From Candidatus Woesearchaeota archaeon (lineage in GTDB: Archaea; Nanobdellota; Nanobdellia; Woesearchaeales; ARS49): a stretch of DNA of 64,000 nt. The stretch is from positions 62,001 through 126,000 of the forward strand of contig JACQNC010000009.1 in NCBI GenBank assembly GCA_016203225.1. The letters are read 5' to 3'. The notes under the pieces were generated by a model. It was given only the letters and a program-made list of their open reading frames with translations. It searched no databases and was not told the DNA's origin. Made by a program: the position numbers and the translations under genes. This document shows, in pieces, positions 55,137 to 64,000 of this stretch. Numbering within the stretch: position 1 is the first letter of the stretch; every line of letters begins with the position of its first letter.

Positions 55137-56778
55137 TGGCCAGTTGCACGGTTCCGCCGGTGAGTTCGTAGTTCGCGGCGCGTTGCGTGCCTTGAAGTGA
55201 CTGCAGACTTGCTTCGGTGAAGTTACCGCCTTTCTCGAGCAGCAGGTATATTGGCGTGGCTGGTTCGTTGCCGCGCGGCAGCATGGCCAACTGGGCAGGA
55301 CGATAATTCATCTGCAGATAGGTCCAGAGCTCCTGGTTCTGCACGGCGCTCGCGAGCCCCCATTGGTAGAGCAGTATCCAACGCGCGCCGTCATTCTCAA
55401 GCGTCTGGAGTTCCGCGACAGTGCCCGGATAACCTCTACCTTTCCTGTCTGCGGCCCAGTGAAGACCATAGCTCTGGTGGCCCGAGTGCAGTATGCGGTC
55501 GTCAGGCCCAGCATGCGTGCGTATGTATTCGCCAGCTTGGTCAAGACCGTAGAATTGTGTGTCGAATTGCCTGTTGGCCGCGATTCGTATCGGCGCCCAG
55601 AGCAACGCGATGACCGCTATGAGCGCGAAGTATCTGACGATCGGGATGCGCGTGAGTCCCGCGAGCGTGTCTCCGATGAGCAGTGCAAGGAACGTGATGC
55701 CTAACACCGCAAGCGGTACGAGCGGGTACTGATGGTAGCTGTGGCCGCTGAGCTTGTAACCCATTATGAATATCCAGCCGAGGCTGGTGAGCGCGAACGC
55801 CGCGATGAAACGCGCGCTGAACTGCTTGCGGAGCAACAGCACTGCCAGCGCGATCCCGATGACCGCGAGCCAGAATCCGAGCCAGGTGTAGTTATCCGCG
55901 ATGTAGCTGCGCATCGCCAGCCAGAATCCTGGATCAGAGAAGACCGCCGACTTGACTGTCTCACCGGTCAACGCCTCCTTGAGCCCGTAGCTGCCAGTAA
56001 CTGCGACAGCAGTGTACCCTATCCAGAGGGGGATCGTGATCGGGATCAATGCTGCGATGAGCCAAAGTTTCAGGTGGGCGCGCCACTCCTTGAGCCTGCG
56101 GAACGGGAACGTCAGAAGCACGGGGCCGGCGATGATGATGAATGTGTACTTCTGTAGCACTGCGAGGGTGATTAACAACGATGAAAGGATGAGATCGCGA
56201 TCAGGACGTCCGTCGCGCCAGCGGAGATAGAAATATCCCGCGAGGATCATGAAGAACAGTCCTGGGGCGTCGAGCTGGAAGTTCCTGCCGAAGAAGATCG
56301 TCAACGGCATCAACGCGAGGACCGCCGCGGCCAATAATGCTGCATCCTCTCTCTTGAATAGTTGCTTTGCGAAGAAGTACATCGCGATTATGCCCGCCAG
56401 AGAGAACAGCACGACTATCCCTCGCGCGATCGCGAGGCTTTCTCCGAAGATCCTGAACGCGAACGCGGTGATTATCTGCAGCATGGGGAACGTGTCCGGA
56501 TGTGCACCTGTTGGATCCGGCCCGAGAGGATAGTCTGTCGCGGGCACGAAGAATCCATGCTGGAAAAACCCTTCGCGCGCGAACTGGCGCGCCTCGGTGA
56601 GGTAATGGGTCTCTTTCCAGTTGTGGTAGCCGATTACGGGGTAATCTAGATGGTATGCGCGCAGCGACCATGCCGCAGTCAGGATGATCGCGAGAATGAC
56701 CCAAGGCAGGATGCGTTTCAGCTGGGTCGCGGATGGGAGTGAGAGTTCCTGTTTGGTTTCGGACGCTGGAGAGTCCAT
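55120..56778 (-). CDS. GT39/ArnT-like polytopic glycosyltransferase
   Basis: Polytopic; YHNWKETHYLTEARQFAREGFF, FFGRNFQLDAPGLFFMI. Confidence 0.78.
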   Translation of the reverse strand: MDSPASETKQELSLPSATQLKRILPWVILAIILTAAWSLRAYHLDYPVIGYHNWKETHYLTEARQFAREGFFQHGFFVPATDYPLGPDPTGAHPDTFPMLQIITAFAFRIFGESLAIARGIVVLFSLAGIIAMYFFAKQLFKREDAALLAAAVLALMPLTIFFGRNFQLDAPGLFFMILAGYFYLRWRDGRPDRDLILSSLLITLAVLQKYTFIIIAGPVLLTFPFRRLKEWRAHLKLWLIAALIPITIPLWIGYTAVAVTGSYGLKEALTGETVKSAVFSDPGFWLAMRSYIADNYTWLGFWLAVIGIALAVLLLRKQFSARFIAAFALTSLGWIFIMGYKLSGHSYHQYPLVPLAVLGITFLALLIGDTLAGLTRIPIVRYFALIAVIALLWAPIRIAANRQFDTQFYGLDQAGEYIRTHAGPDDRILHSGHQSYGLHWAADRKGRGYPGTVAELQTLENDGARWILLYQWGLASAVQNQELWTYLQMNYRPAQLAMLPRGNEPATPIYLLLEKGGNFTEASLQSLQGTQRAANYELTGGTVQLAIIDYQ

Positions 56779-56856
56779 GCGCCTCTGCGCTCCAGAAGGG
56801 TATTTAATGATTATGGCGACACAACGTATTTAAATAGCGACTGCGGACTGTCTGCC

Positions 56857-57069
56857 ATGCAGGTTGTGAAAGACCAATTACGGAAGCATCGTCAATTCGT
56901 GAAGTATGCGGTCGTTGGCGTGATAGTCTCCATCCTGAATATCGTCGCGCTCTGGTTGCTCATCGATTGGCTCCACATACCCACTCTGATCGCGTCCACC
57001 GGCGTAGTGGTCGCGCTTTTCATCCTCAAGTTCTGGATGTATCGCGTGACAGGATTCACGCAGGCTTGA
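56857..57069 (+). CDS. Short GtrA-like membrane protein (about two TMs)
   Basis: RQFVKYAVVGVIVSILNIVALWLLIDWL...LFILKFWMYRVTGF. Confidence 0.7.
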   Translation: MQVVKDQLRKHRQFVKYAVVGVIVSILNIVALWLLIDWLHIPTLIASTGVVVALFILKFWMYRVTGFTQA

Positions 57070-57111
57070 CCGTCCATAACCTTTTTATACGCTCGCGGGC
57101 GAAAACGGGTC

Positions 57112-57792
57112 ATGCCGAAGATTTTTGTTGTCATCGCTGCCTACAATGAGGAGCACGCTATCGGTAATGTCGTGAAGGGGTTACGCAAGGCAGGCTATCA
57201 CGACATCGTCGTCGTGGACGACGGCAGCGATGACCGCACATCAGAGGTCGCGACCGATGCCGGCGCGAAGGTGGTCCGGCACGTTCTCAACCGCGGCCAG
57301 GGCGCGGCGCTCCAGACCGGGATGGATTATGCGTTGCGCAACGGCGCGGACTTCATAGTGCATTTCGATGCTGACGGGCAGCATCGCGTCGAGGACCTTT
57401 CTGCGATGCTCGCGCCCGTGCTCTCGGGCGCGGCCGACGTCACGCTCGGTTCAAGGTTCATCGCGAAAGGCTCTAACGTGCCGGGCATGCGCGCGTTCTG
57501 GCTCAGAAGGGGTGCCTTGCTCTTCCGCATCCTTTACGGAATCAGGCTTACTGATTCACACAATGGTTTCCGCGTCTTTTCGAGACGCGCCGCCGAGACG
57601 ATCAGGATCACGGCTGACCGCATGGAGCACGCGAGCGAGATCGTCGACCAGATAGCGAAGCATCGGTTGCGGTACCGCGAGATCCCTGTCGTGATCAGGT
57701 ACACCGAGTATTCGAAAGCGCACAGCAGCCAGGGTCCTTTGCCTGCTTTGCGCATATTCCTGAGGACCGTCGCGCACAAGCTCTTGAGGTGA
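57112..57792 (+). CDS. GT2 glycosyltransferase
   Basis: KIFVVIAAYNEEHAIGNVVKGL, IVVVDDGSDDRT, FDADGQHRVEDL. Confidence 0.93.
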   Translation: MPKIFVVIAAYNEEHAIGNVVKGLRKAGYHDIVVVDDGSDDRTSEVATDAGAKVVRHVLNRGQGAALQTGMDYALRNGADFIVHFDADGQHRVEDLSAMLAPVLSGAADVTLGSRFIAKGSNVPGMRAFWLRRGALLFRILYGIRLTDSHNGFRVFSRRAAETIRITADRMEHASEIVDQIAKHRLRYREIPVVIRYTEYSKAHSSQGPLPALRIFLRTVAHKLLR

Positions 57793-57793
57793 A

Positions 57794-58150
57794 ATGATGA
57801 CCCCATCCGCATTGCAACTCTTCGCCACGGCGTTCGCGCTCTTCGCGCTGAGCCGCGTCTTCCTCCGGCTTAAAGAGCACCAGCTGATGATCCGCGAGGC
57901 CATGTTCTGGGGGATCATCTGGATAGGCATGATCACGATTGTTTGGGTCCCGGCCACCGCGAACCTGATCTCGCTGACGCTCGGCATCGGGACAAGTAAG
58001 CCGATCGATACCATCATTTACATAGGGATGGTCCTGTTGTTCTATCTCGTCTATCGCATGCATGCGAAGCATGAGAAGCTCCAGCACGAGTTCACGCGGC
58101 TGGTACGGCTCGTGAGCATCAAGGAATCCGAGCGGGCGAAGCGCCGATGA
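57794..58150 (+). CDS. DUF2304-like small membrane protein
   Basis: Three TMs; FALSRVFLRLKEHQLMIREAMFWGIIW...; position next to GT2. Confidence 0.7.
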   Translation: MMTPSALQLFATAFALFALSRVFLRLKEHQLMIREAMFWGIIWIGMITIVWVPATANLISLTLGIGTSKPIDTIIYIGMVLLFYLVYRMHAKHEKLQHEFTRLVRLVSIKESERAKRR

Positions 58151-59295
58151 ATGTCCTGGTATTCAGCGAGTATTTCCCTTCACACAACCAGGGTATCACC
58201 GGCGGTGTCGAGTCGCGCGCGTTCCATCTGCTCCGCGAGACTGCCAAAAAACATCACGTGACCGTCATCTGCTCGTATCAAGACAGACAGCCACGCATCG
58301 ATCGCGTCGATGGCGTCACCGTTCTGCGTGTCGGCCCGAAAAGTCCTTACGCGAACACGGGCAACATCCTGCGCAGACTCGGGTATGTCTCGGCGGCATT
58401 TGCTACCGGCGTTTTGCTTCCTAAGATCGATGTCGTTGAGGGCTGGACCTATCTCAACTATCCGCTCGCATGGCTGGTCGGCCGCATCAAGGGGAAACCT
58501 GTTGTTCAAACTTATCACGAGAGTTGGACGTTCACGGAATGGTTGCGCAAGGGCTGGATCACCGGAATGTTCGGCTGGCTCTGGGCGCGGTTCAGCCTGG
58601 CAGCGCTTCCCGCGACGCGCTACATCGCGGTGAGCAACGCCACGAAGGAACGTTTGGTTGAGCAGGGTATCCGTTCGCGGAAGATCGATGTTGTGTATAA
58701 CGGAGTGGATGCAACAACGTTCCGCTCGATCAAAGTCAGACCTTTACGTCAGCCGAGCGTCAGCACGACAGCGCGCTTGATCAAGACAAAACGTGTCGAC
58801 GTCCTTATCAAGGCCATCGCACTGTTGAAGAAAGAGTATCCTGACATCATTTTGACTATCAATGGAGAGGGCGAGGAGGAGCCGCGCTTGCGACAGCTTG
58901 TTGCGCAGCTGAGGCTCGAGCGCAACGTCGTGTTCAAGGGTCGCATCGGCAGGTTCGAGGACGTGCTTAGGTTGCGCAAGCGCCACCAGGTGTTCTGCCT
59001 GCCGTCGGAAGTGGAAGGTTTCGGCATGGTTGTGGTCGAGGCCATGGCGCTCGGCGTCCCTGTCGTGTGCACGGACATCCCTGTTCTGCGCGAGGTCGCA
59101 GGCAAGAGCGCGTCGCTCTTCAAGCCCGGCGATGCCGACGATCTCGCTGAGAAGCTCGGGGCGCTCCTCGCTGATGCGCGATTGCGGCAGAGGAAGTCCA
59201 AGGAAGCGTTCAGGCATGCGCAGTCGTTTGATTGGAAGAAAATCGCTTTGCGTGCCGATGCTGTCTACCGTTCTGTCTCTTCGGCGAAGAAGTAA
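58147..59295 (+). CDS. GT4-family glycosyltransferase
   Basis: FSEYFPSHNQGITGGVESRAFHLLRE; CLPSEVEGFGMVVVEAMALGVPVVCTDIP. Confidence 0.94.
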   Translation: MNVLVFSEYFPSHNQGITGGVESRAFHLLRETAKKHHVTVICSYQDRQPRIDRVDGVTVLRVGPKSPYANTGNILRRLGYVSAAFATGVLLPKIDVVEGWTYLNYPLAWLVGRIKGKPVVQTYHESWTFTEWLRKGWITGMFGWLWARFSLAALPATRYIAVSNATKERLVEQGIRSRKIDVVYNGVDATTFRSIKVRPLRQPSVSTTARLIKTKRVDVLIKAIALLKKEYPDIILTINGEGEEEPRLRQLVAQLRLERNVVFKGRIGRFEDVLRLRKRHQVFCLPSEVEGFGMVVVEAMALGVPVVCTDIPVLREVAGKSASLFKPGDADDLAEKLGALLADARLRQRKSKEAFRHAQSFDWKKIALRADAVYRSVSSAKK

Positions 59296-59621
59296 TGTTT
59301 TCTCCAGTATAGGATTCCTGCGAGGGTCACGAACGCGGGCACAGCTAGGAATGTGACCTTGTTGAGCGGAATCCTGAATGCGACATCCAGTACTACATAG
59401 ATGAATCCTGATGCGAAGCCTGCGAGGTTCGCGAGCAGGAAGGTCTGGAAGAATCGCTGGCCGAGAGGATAAGTCCACGCAAGGCCAGGGAGGATGACGA
59501 GCGCAAGATACCAGAACGCTGCCGCCAGTATTGCAAAAGTATCCTTGAATGCGAATGCTAGCGCGATGAGCAGCGCGAAGCTGCAGATGGTGCTGAATCC
59601 GAATCGATGGAGGTTTTTCAT
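59265..59621 (-). CDS. Small membrane protein
   Basis: MKNLHRFGFSTICSFALLIALAFAFKD..., four hydrophobic segments; ATGA overlap with the 613-aa ORF. Confidence 0.7.
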   Translation of the reverse strand: MKNLHRFGFSTICSFALLIALAFAFKDTFAILAAAFWYLALVILPGLAWTYPLGQRFFQTFLLANLAGFASGFIYVVLDVAFRIPLNKVTFLAVPAFVTLAGILYWRKHYFFAEETER

Positions 59622-61219
59622 TGGCGTCGTAGGATGAATATGCTCCCTTGCTGGTAGACTGCGCGATAGCTTTGGTTGAGCAGTCGTTGCGCGATGACGG
59701 CGTTGAATTGTGCGATGCCTTCGTTGAGGTTCTCGAAATAGACGTAGTCGAAGTCGTTGATGTCTACCTTCGATGGCCCTTCTGGATACGTGCTGAAGCT
59801 GAACAGTCCCGTGCGCTGGATGTGTGCATCGCGAAGTGTCGCGGCGTTCCATTCGACGGTCCAGAACTGGTCGAGCGTCTGGTTGATCGCGTAGAGCTGG
59901 GCTTTGCGCGCGAGTTCCTGGATGTCGACCTGTGCAGTGATGCGCTTGGTCATGGTGGGGTTCGCTTGGCTTGTGCCTTCGAGCATGAACAGCGTCGAGT
60001 TCATTGCGGTGTTGCTCTGTAGCCACAGGTATGAGTTCCAGCGTTCGAGCGGTAGATGTTCGCCAGACAATTGCGCGGGGAGCTCTCGGTACTGGACGTA
60101 GCCAGTGATGAGCGCGAGCACGCCGACAATGAACACTGCGATCCATCTCAGAACGTCGTGCAGTCTGAACATGCTCAGGAGAGCGACAATCGCGAACGCG
60201 GCGGCTGGCAGGATTATGTACGGGAAGAGCGCGCGCAAACGCAATAGGTAGTAAGGATCCTTGAGCACGAACGGAGTAACATACGAGATGAATAACATGG
60301 CGGCTATTCCGATAATCCACGGAAGGTTCTTTTTCCAGCGCGGCAACATGAGACAGAAACCGAATATTCCAAAGAATAGGACATACCACGGGAAGAAAGT
60401 GGGTTCGGGGAGCACAAGCCCTCCTGAATAGCCAGTGCCGAAGGCACTCTCCTGCGTAGTGTACCAGCCGGGCGCGAGGTTGCTGCTGCGGCCTCCCCAG
60501 ACCCAGATCCAGTGCGGCAACAGGACCGTGAACGCGATGGCGGATATCGAGATGAGCGCGAGAATATTCTTGATTCTTTCTGGATTTTTCCAGGCTTTCC
60601 AGGCGAGCGCGAGCCAGAGCGGGAAGACCGCGATGAGGTCCTGCGGGTGGACGAGCATGATGATGGTGATTGCGCAGTTCGCTATCCAGAGCTGCCAGCG
60701 CTGCTTGTCCTGCCAGTACGCGACCGCCATCCAGACGAATCCTATGACTGCCATGAATGAGACGACCTGTATCCAGAGCCCGATGTAGATGCCATACAGC
60801 CACGCGAATGGTCGCAACGGAAGGACGAGCGCGAAAGCCGCGAGCAACGCGACCTGATGATTGAACACGCGTTGCACGAGGAAGAACGCCATGCCGACGC
60901 CGAGCGCTGCGAAGAGGCCGACGATGAAATAAACGGTAGTCCAGGATGGCAGGCCGCTCCAGGACGAGAGCGCCGCTGCCTGCATGTAGAGCAGGGGTGG
61001 CTGGACGTTCGGGACGTTCGTTCTTCCAAACCCGACCCATGCGGGATAATAGAGCCACTGATTTGTATCTAGGATGTTCTCTGTAGCCGCAGTGTGGTAG
61101 AACGGGTCGGCCGCTTTGATGTTGCCAGGATGCGTTAATGGCAACCCGTCGAGATTGAGATAGAAGAATGCTGCAAGGACGACGAGCGCGAGCGCGATGT
61201 GCTCGGGACGGAGTTTCAT
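59618..61219 (-). CDS. Polytopic membrane protein (GT-C glycosyltransferase-like)
   Basis: MKLRPEHIALALVVLAAFFYLNLDGLPLTHPGNIKAADPFYHTAATENIL...; many TMs. Confidence 0.72.
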   Translation of the reverse strand: MKLRPEHIALALVVLAAFFYLNLDGLPLTHPGNIKAADPFYHTAATENILDTNQWLYYPAWVGFGRTNVPNVQPPLLYMQAAALSSWSGLPSWTTVYFIVGLFAALGVGMAFFLVQRVFNHQVALLAAFALVLPLRPFAWLYGIYIGLWIQVVSFMAVIGFVWMAVAYWQDKQRWQLWIANCAITIIMLVHPQDLIAVFPLWLALAWKAWKNPERIKNILALISISAIAFTVLLPHWIWVWGGRSSNLAPGWYTTQESAFGTGYSGGLVLPEPTFFPWYVLFFGIFGFCLMLPRWKKNLPWIIGIAAMLFISYVTPFVLKDPYYLLRLRALFPYIILPAAAFAIVALLSMFRLHDVLRWIAVFIVGVLALITGYVQYRELPAQLSGEHLPLERWNSYLWLQSNTAMNSTLFMLEGTSQANPTMTKRITAQVDIQELARKAQLYAINQTLDQFWTVEWNAATLRDAHIQRTGLFSFSTYPEGPSKVDINDFDYVYFENLNEGIAQFNAVIAQRLLNQSYRAVYQQGSIFILRRQ

Positions 61220-61923
61220 GCGTACTTCCCTGCCCACGAGTTCAAGCGGATCTTGATTACTTGACCTAGCATCCTGAATGGGTCTCTCCAGCGAACTTTT
61301 GATCCTGCCACATTGGTCCACGTCACGGGGAGCTCCTTGACCCGCAATCCGTTCTTGCGCGCCAGGAACAGGAGTTCTACATCGAACGCGAATCCATCCA
61401 GGCGTTGCAAAGTAAACAGCGTTTTCGCGGCCTTTTCCGTGAAAAGCTTGAATCCGCACTGGGTATCGATGAAAGGTATCCAGAGGATCGCGCGGACTGA
61501 AAAAGAGAATAGCCTGCCGAGCACGCGACGAGGCAACGACTGCGGCACGGCGAGCACGGCTTCGGGAATCTCGCGTGACGCGATCACGATATCTGCCTGT
61601 TTCGCGGCTTCGATGAAGCGGGGCAATTCCTCAATCGGAGTCGAGAGGTCCGCGTCGGAGAACAACCGTAACGCGCCGCTCGCGGCGAGCATGCCTTTTC
61701 TGACTGCTGCGCCTTTGCCTTTATTCGGCAGTTGGCGCACCAGTTTGACCTCAGGAAATGCATTCACGATTTCTGCGGTCTTGTCTTTGCTTCCATCGTC
61801 AACGACGATTATTTCCGACGTCCATGTTTGTTCCTTGAGGAAGGTTCGGACGTGCTGTAGCGTCGCCCCGATACGAACTTCCTCGTTATACGCTGGAATC
61901 ACAATGGAGATATCGCAACCCAT
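61216..61923 (-). CDS. GT2 glycosyltransferase (dolichyl-phosphate glucose/mannose synthase-like)
   Basis: CDISIVIPAYNEEVRIGATLQHV, IVVDDGSKDKT, FSDADLSTPIEELPRFI, DTQCGFKLFTEKAA. Confidence 0.92.
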   Translation of the reverse strand: MGCDISIVIPAYNEEVRIGATLQHVRTFLKEQTWTSEIIVVDDGSKDKTAEIVNAFPEVKLVRQLPNKGKGAAVRKGMLAASGALRLFSDADLSTPIEELPRFIEAAKQADIVIASREIPEAVLAVPQSLPRRVLGRLFSFSVRAILWIPFIDTQCGFKLFTEKAAKTLFTLQRLDGFAFDVELLFLARKNGLRVKELPVTWTNVAGSKVRWRDPFRMLGQVIKIRLNSWAGKYA

Positions 61924-62009
61924 CAGGCAAACAAGCTCGTGGAATGGTATAAAAACATTATGCCAGTCACGCACCAGATTTATAAGGCACCCGCATCCTC
62001 CGAAAAGAT

Positions 62010-62675
62010 ATGCGAACCGAGCATTTGGTCATGCCTGAGGATCACATGGAAGAGCTCTATTCCTCGCGCAACGTGTTGGTCCGTTTCGTGCATCAAAAAA
62101 GGCTAAAGGCGCTCGCGCGGCGCATCCCGCTGCGTGGTGCTACGATCCTCGACGCAGGCTGCGGCGAAGGACAACTTATCGAATGCATGCACCGCAGGGC
62201 GCCCGAAAACAGTTATCACGGCAGCGACATCACCGCGGTTGCGCTGGAAAAAGCGCGCAAACGCTGCACGTATGCCAAGTTCCACCGGATGGATCTGGCT
62301 GCGATGAAGTTCCCCGATGCTACGTTCGATGTAATCGTTTGTACAGAGGTCATCGAACACATCTATGAATACCGGAGCGTCTTAAATGAGTTCATCCGTC
62401 TGCTCAAACCTAACGGCATCTTGCTTCTCACGTTCCCGAACGAGCCGCTCTGGACCCTTGCCAGGTTCCTGCTTGGAAGACGACCGATCAAGGTCCCCGA
62501 TCACGTCAACTCGTTCACGCCACGACGCATGCGCAGAGAGGTTCCTCTTAGATCTTCCTTCTTTGTGGGACTGCCGCTACGCCTACCATTTTTCATGTCG
62601 CTCAATGCTATGATGGAGTTCAGGAAGAGAAGCGTACCTGCACCGCAACAATCACGAACTTCTGGACATCCCTGA
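62010..62675 (+). CDS. Class I SAM-dependent methyltransferase
   Basis: ATILDAGCGEGQLIECM, FDVIVCTEVIEHIYEYRSVLNEFIRLLKPNGILLLTFPN. Confidence 0.87.
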   Translation: MRTEHLVMPEDHMEELYSSRNVLVRFVHQKRLKALARRIPLRGATILDAGCGEGQLIECMHRRAPENSYHGSDITAVALEKARKRCTYAKFHRMDLAAMKFPDATFDVIVCTEVIEHIYEYRSVLNEFIRLLKPNGILLLTFPNEPLWTLARFLLGRRPIKVPDHVNSFTPRRMRREVPLRSSFFVGLPLRLPFFMSLNAMMEFRKRSVPAPQQSRTSGHP

Positions 62676-62742
62676 AGCTTGCTCTCGCTTCGTCCGTGTT
62701 CGGCGAACGGGCATCAGCGGGCTCTCCGAGGGATGAACACGG

Positions 62743-62773
62743 CGCACTGCATAAATTTATAAATGATGCACTG
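62743..62773 (+). promoter_or_regulatory. TATA-rich promoter flanked by GCACTGC direct repeats
   Basis: GCACTGC-ATAAATTTATAAATGAT-GCACTGC upstream of the 62836 gene. Confidence 0.45.
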
Positions 62774-62835
62774 CGAAGTTGACAAATCACGCCGCGATAT
62801 TGGGGTGAACGCGACGTGCTAGTAGAGGCTCGTGT

Positions 62836-63555
62836 ATGCACGCTAAACCATGTATCGATATCGTGATTCCCGTATTCAACAATAGCGATGTCCTCGAATG
62901 GAGCATCATGAAGCAGGTCGAGTTCTATCGCAAACATTTGCAAGGCTATGGTTGGCGCATTATCATCGCGGACAATGCGTCACGCGACCGCACACCCGAT
63001 ATTGGCAAGTCGCTAGCTGCGCGGTATCCGGAAGTCACGTACTCGTTTATCCAGACGCAAGGTAGAGGCATCGCGCTTCGTACGGCTTGGTCAAAGAGCT
63101 CTGCAGATTACGTCAGCTACATGGACGTTGACCTTGCGACAGACCTCGAAGCCGTCCCTAAGCTACTCGGGCACCTAGATGGGGGCGCGGATGTGGCTGT
63201 CGGATCGAAATACATAGCTGGTGCGGTGCACAAACGCCGCTTGAACCGCTACATTCTCTCGCGAGGTTACAATTGGTTGACGTCTTTCCTGCTCAAGACT
63301 AAGTTCACAGATGCACAGTGCGGGTTCAAATCGCTCACAAAGAAGGCGGCAGACAGAATCTTGCCTCTGATCAAGGATGATTTCTGGTTTTTCGACACAG
63401 AGCTTCTTTATTTTGCTGAAAAGCTGGGCATGCACACCACCGAGGTGCCGGTGCAGTGGGAAGAAGGCAGGAAGAGCGGCGTGAAGCTGTTCAAGACCAC
63501 GTCCTCGTTCCTCAAGAATCTCTTGGAACTGCGGAAACGCCCCATTCTACGGTGA
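62836..63555 (+). CDS. GT2 glycosyltransferase
   Basis: CIDIVIPVFNNSDVLEWSI, IIADNASRDRTPDI, YMDVDLATDLEAVPKLL, DAQCGFKSLTKKAADRIL. Confidence 0.92.
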   Translation: MHAKPCIDIVIPVFNNSDVLEWSIMKQVEFYRKHLQGYGWRIIIADNASRDRTPDIGKSLAARYPEVTYSFIQTQGRGIALRTAWSKSSADYVSYMDVDLATDLEAVPKLLGHLDGGADVAVGSKYIAGAVHKRRLNRYILSRGYNWLTSFLLKTKFTDAQCGFKSLTKKAADRILPLIKDDFWFFDTELLYFAEKLGMHTTEVPVQWEEGRKSGVKLFKTTSSFLKNLLELRKRPILR

Positions 63556-64000
63556 TGCTCATGGAATCCACACAACTCACGCAATTCGGAGGGAAGCGCG
63601 TGCTGATCACCGGCGGTCTCGGCATGATCGGAAGCTCGATCGCGCAGGCGCTCGTTCCCGCGGGGGCGGATGTCATCCTTGTCGACGCGTTTCTCGAGAA
63701 GTATGGCGCGAACCGCGCCAACCTCGAGGGAATCGCTGACAAACCGAATTGCCGGGTTAACGTGGCGGACATCCGCGATGCTGCGGCGATGGCGGAGCTT
63801 GTTAAAGGCCAGGATTACATCTTCAATCTCGCAGGTCAGGTGGATCATAATTCAAGTCTAGACGATCCTCTTCTTGATTTGGACATCAATTACCGTGCGC
63901 ATGTCACCCTACTCGAAGCTTGTCTGAGGAACAACCGGGACGTCAAGATATTCCATGCGGGGAGCCGGCTTCAATATGGGAAAGTCCATTACAACCCTGT
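63555..64000 (+). CDS. NAD-dependent epimerase/dehydratase (extended SDR), partial at window end
   Basis: GGKRVLITGGLGMIGSSIAQALVPAGADVILVDAF, YIFNLAGQVDHNSSLDDPLLDLDINYRAHVTLLEAC. Confidence 0.92.
   Translation, partial: MLMESTQLTQFGGKRVLITGGLGMIGSSIAQALVPAGADVILVDAFLEKYGANRANLEGIADKPNCRVNVADIRDAAAMAELVKGQDYIFNLAGQVDHNSSLDDPLLDLDINYRAHVTLLEACLRNNRDVKIFHAGSRLQYGKVHYNP

Noticed and set aside
59622-61058. N-terminal extension of the 597-aa minus ORF
   Set aside because: Out of frame with the supported 59618-61219 membrane protein; only its last 118 aa (59265-59621) look coding.
1-64000. CRISPR arrays, rRNA genes, transposons, integrase-marked islands
   Set aside because: No regularly spaced repeats, no rRNA-like stretches and no transposase or integrase motifs seen.

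Overview
The window looks like a gene-dense archaeal chromosome segment. Support includes an AglB/STT3 oligosaccharyltransferase, a geranylgeranyl-reductase-family enzyme, NMD3-like, TFS-like and NucS-like proteins, an intronless tRNA-Trp, a PGF-pre-PGF-like domain, and many TATA boxes about 26 nt upstream of start codons. Assignment to a DPANN-like or other lineage is inference only. I saw no rRNA, transposase, integrase or CRISPR array. Main blocks: (1) FecR-like protein + CHASE2/class III nucleotidyl cyclase at 4.9-7.6 kb; (2) a compact dTTP-synthesis cluster at 10.5-14.6 kb (dCTP deaminase-Nudix fusion, tandem-domain ThyX, Tmk); (3) MoxR-VWA and a secreted Cys-rich cluster at 17.3-21.2 kb; (4) TopA, a secreted Lon-like S16 protease, an MBL lipoprotein and a Kazal lipoprotein at 22-29.5 kb; (5) a six-gene envelope cluster at 37-46.7 kb; (6) a glycosylation/lipid island from 47 kb to the window end. 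The most novel-looking signals are a three-copy intergenic element (at 7.6, 18.9 and 27.15 kb), lying between an upstream stop codon and the promoter of the next, apparently leaderless, gene; the Dcd-Nudix/ThyX-ThyX/Tmk cluster; the FecR/CHASE2-cyclase pair; and a nitroreductase-methyltransferase fusion in the glycosylation island. All assignments were made by reading the sequence; no database search was run.
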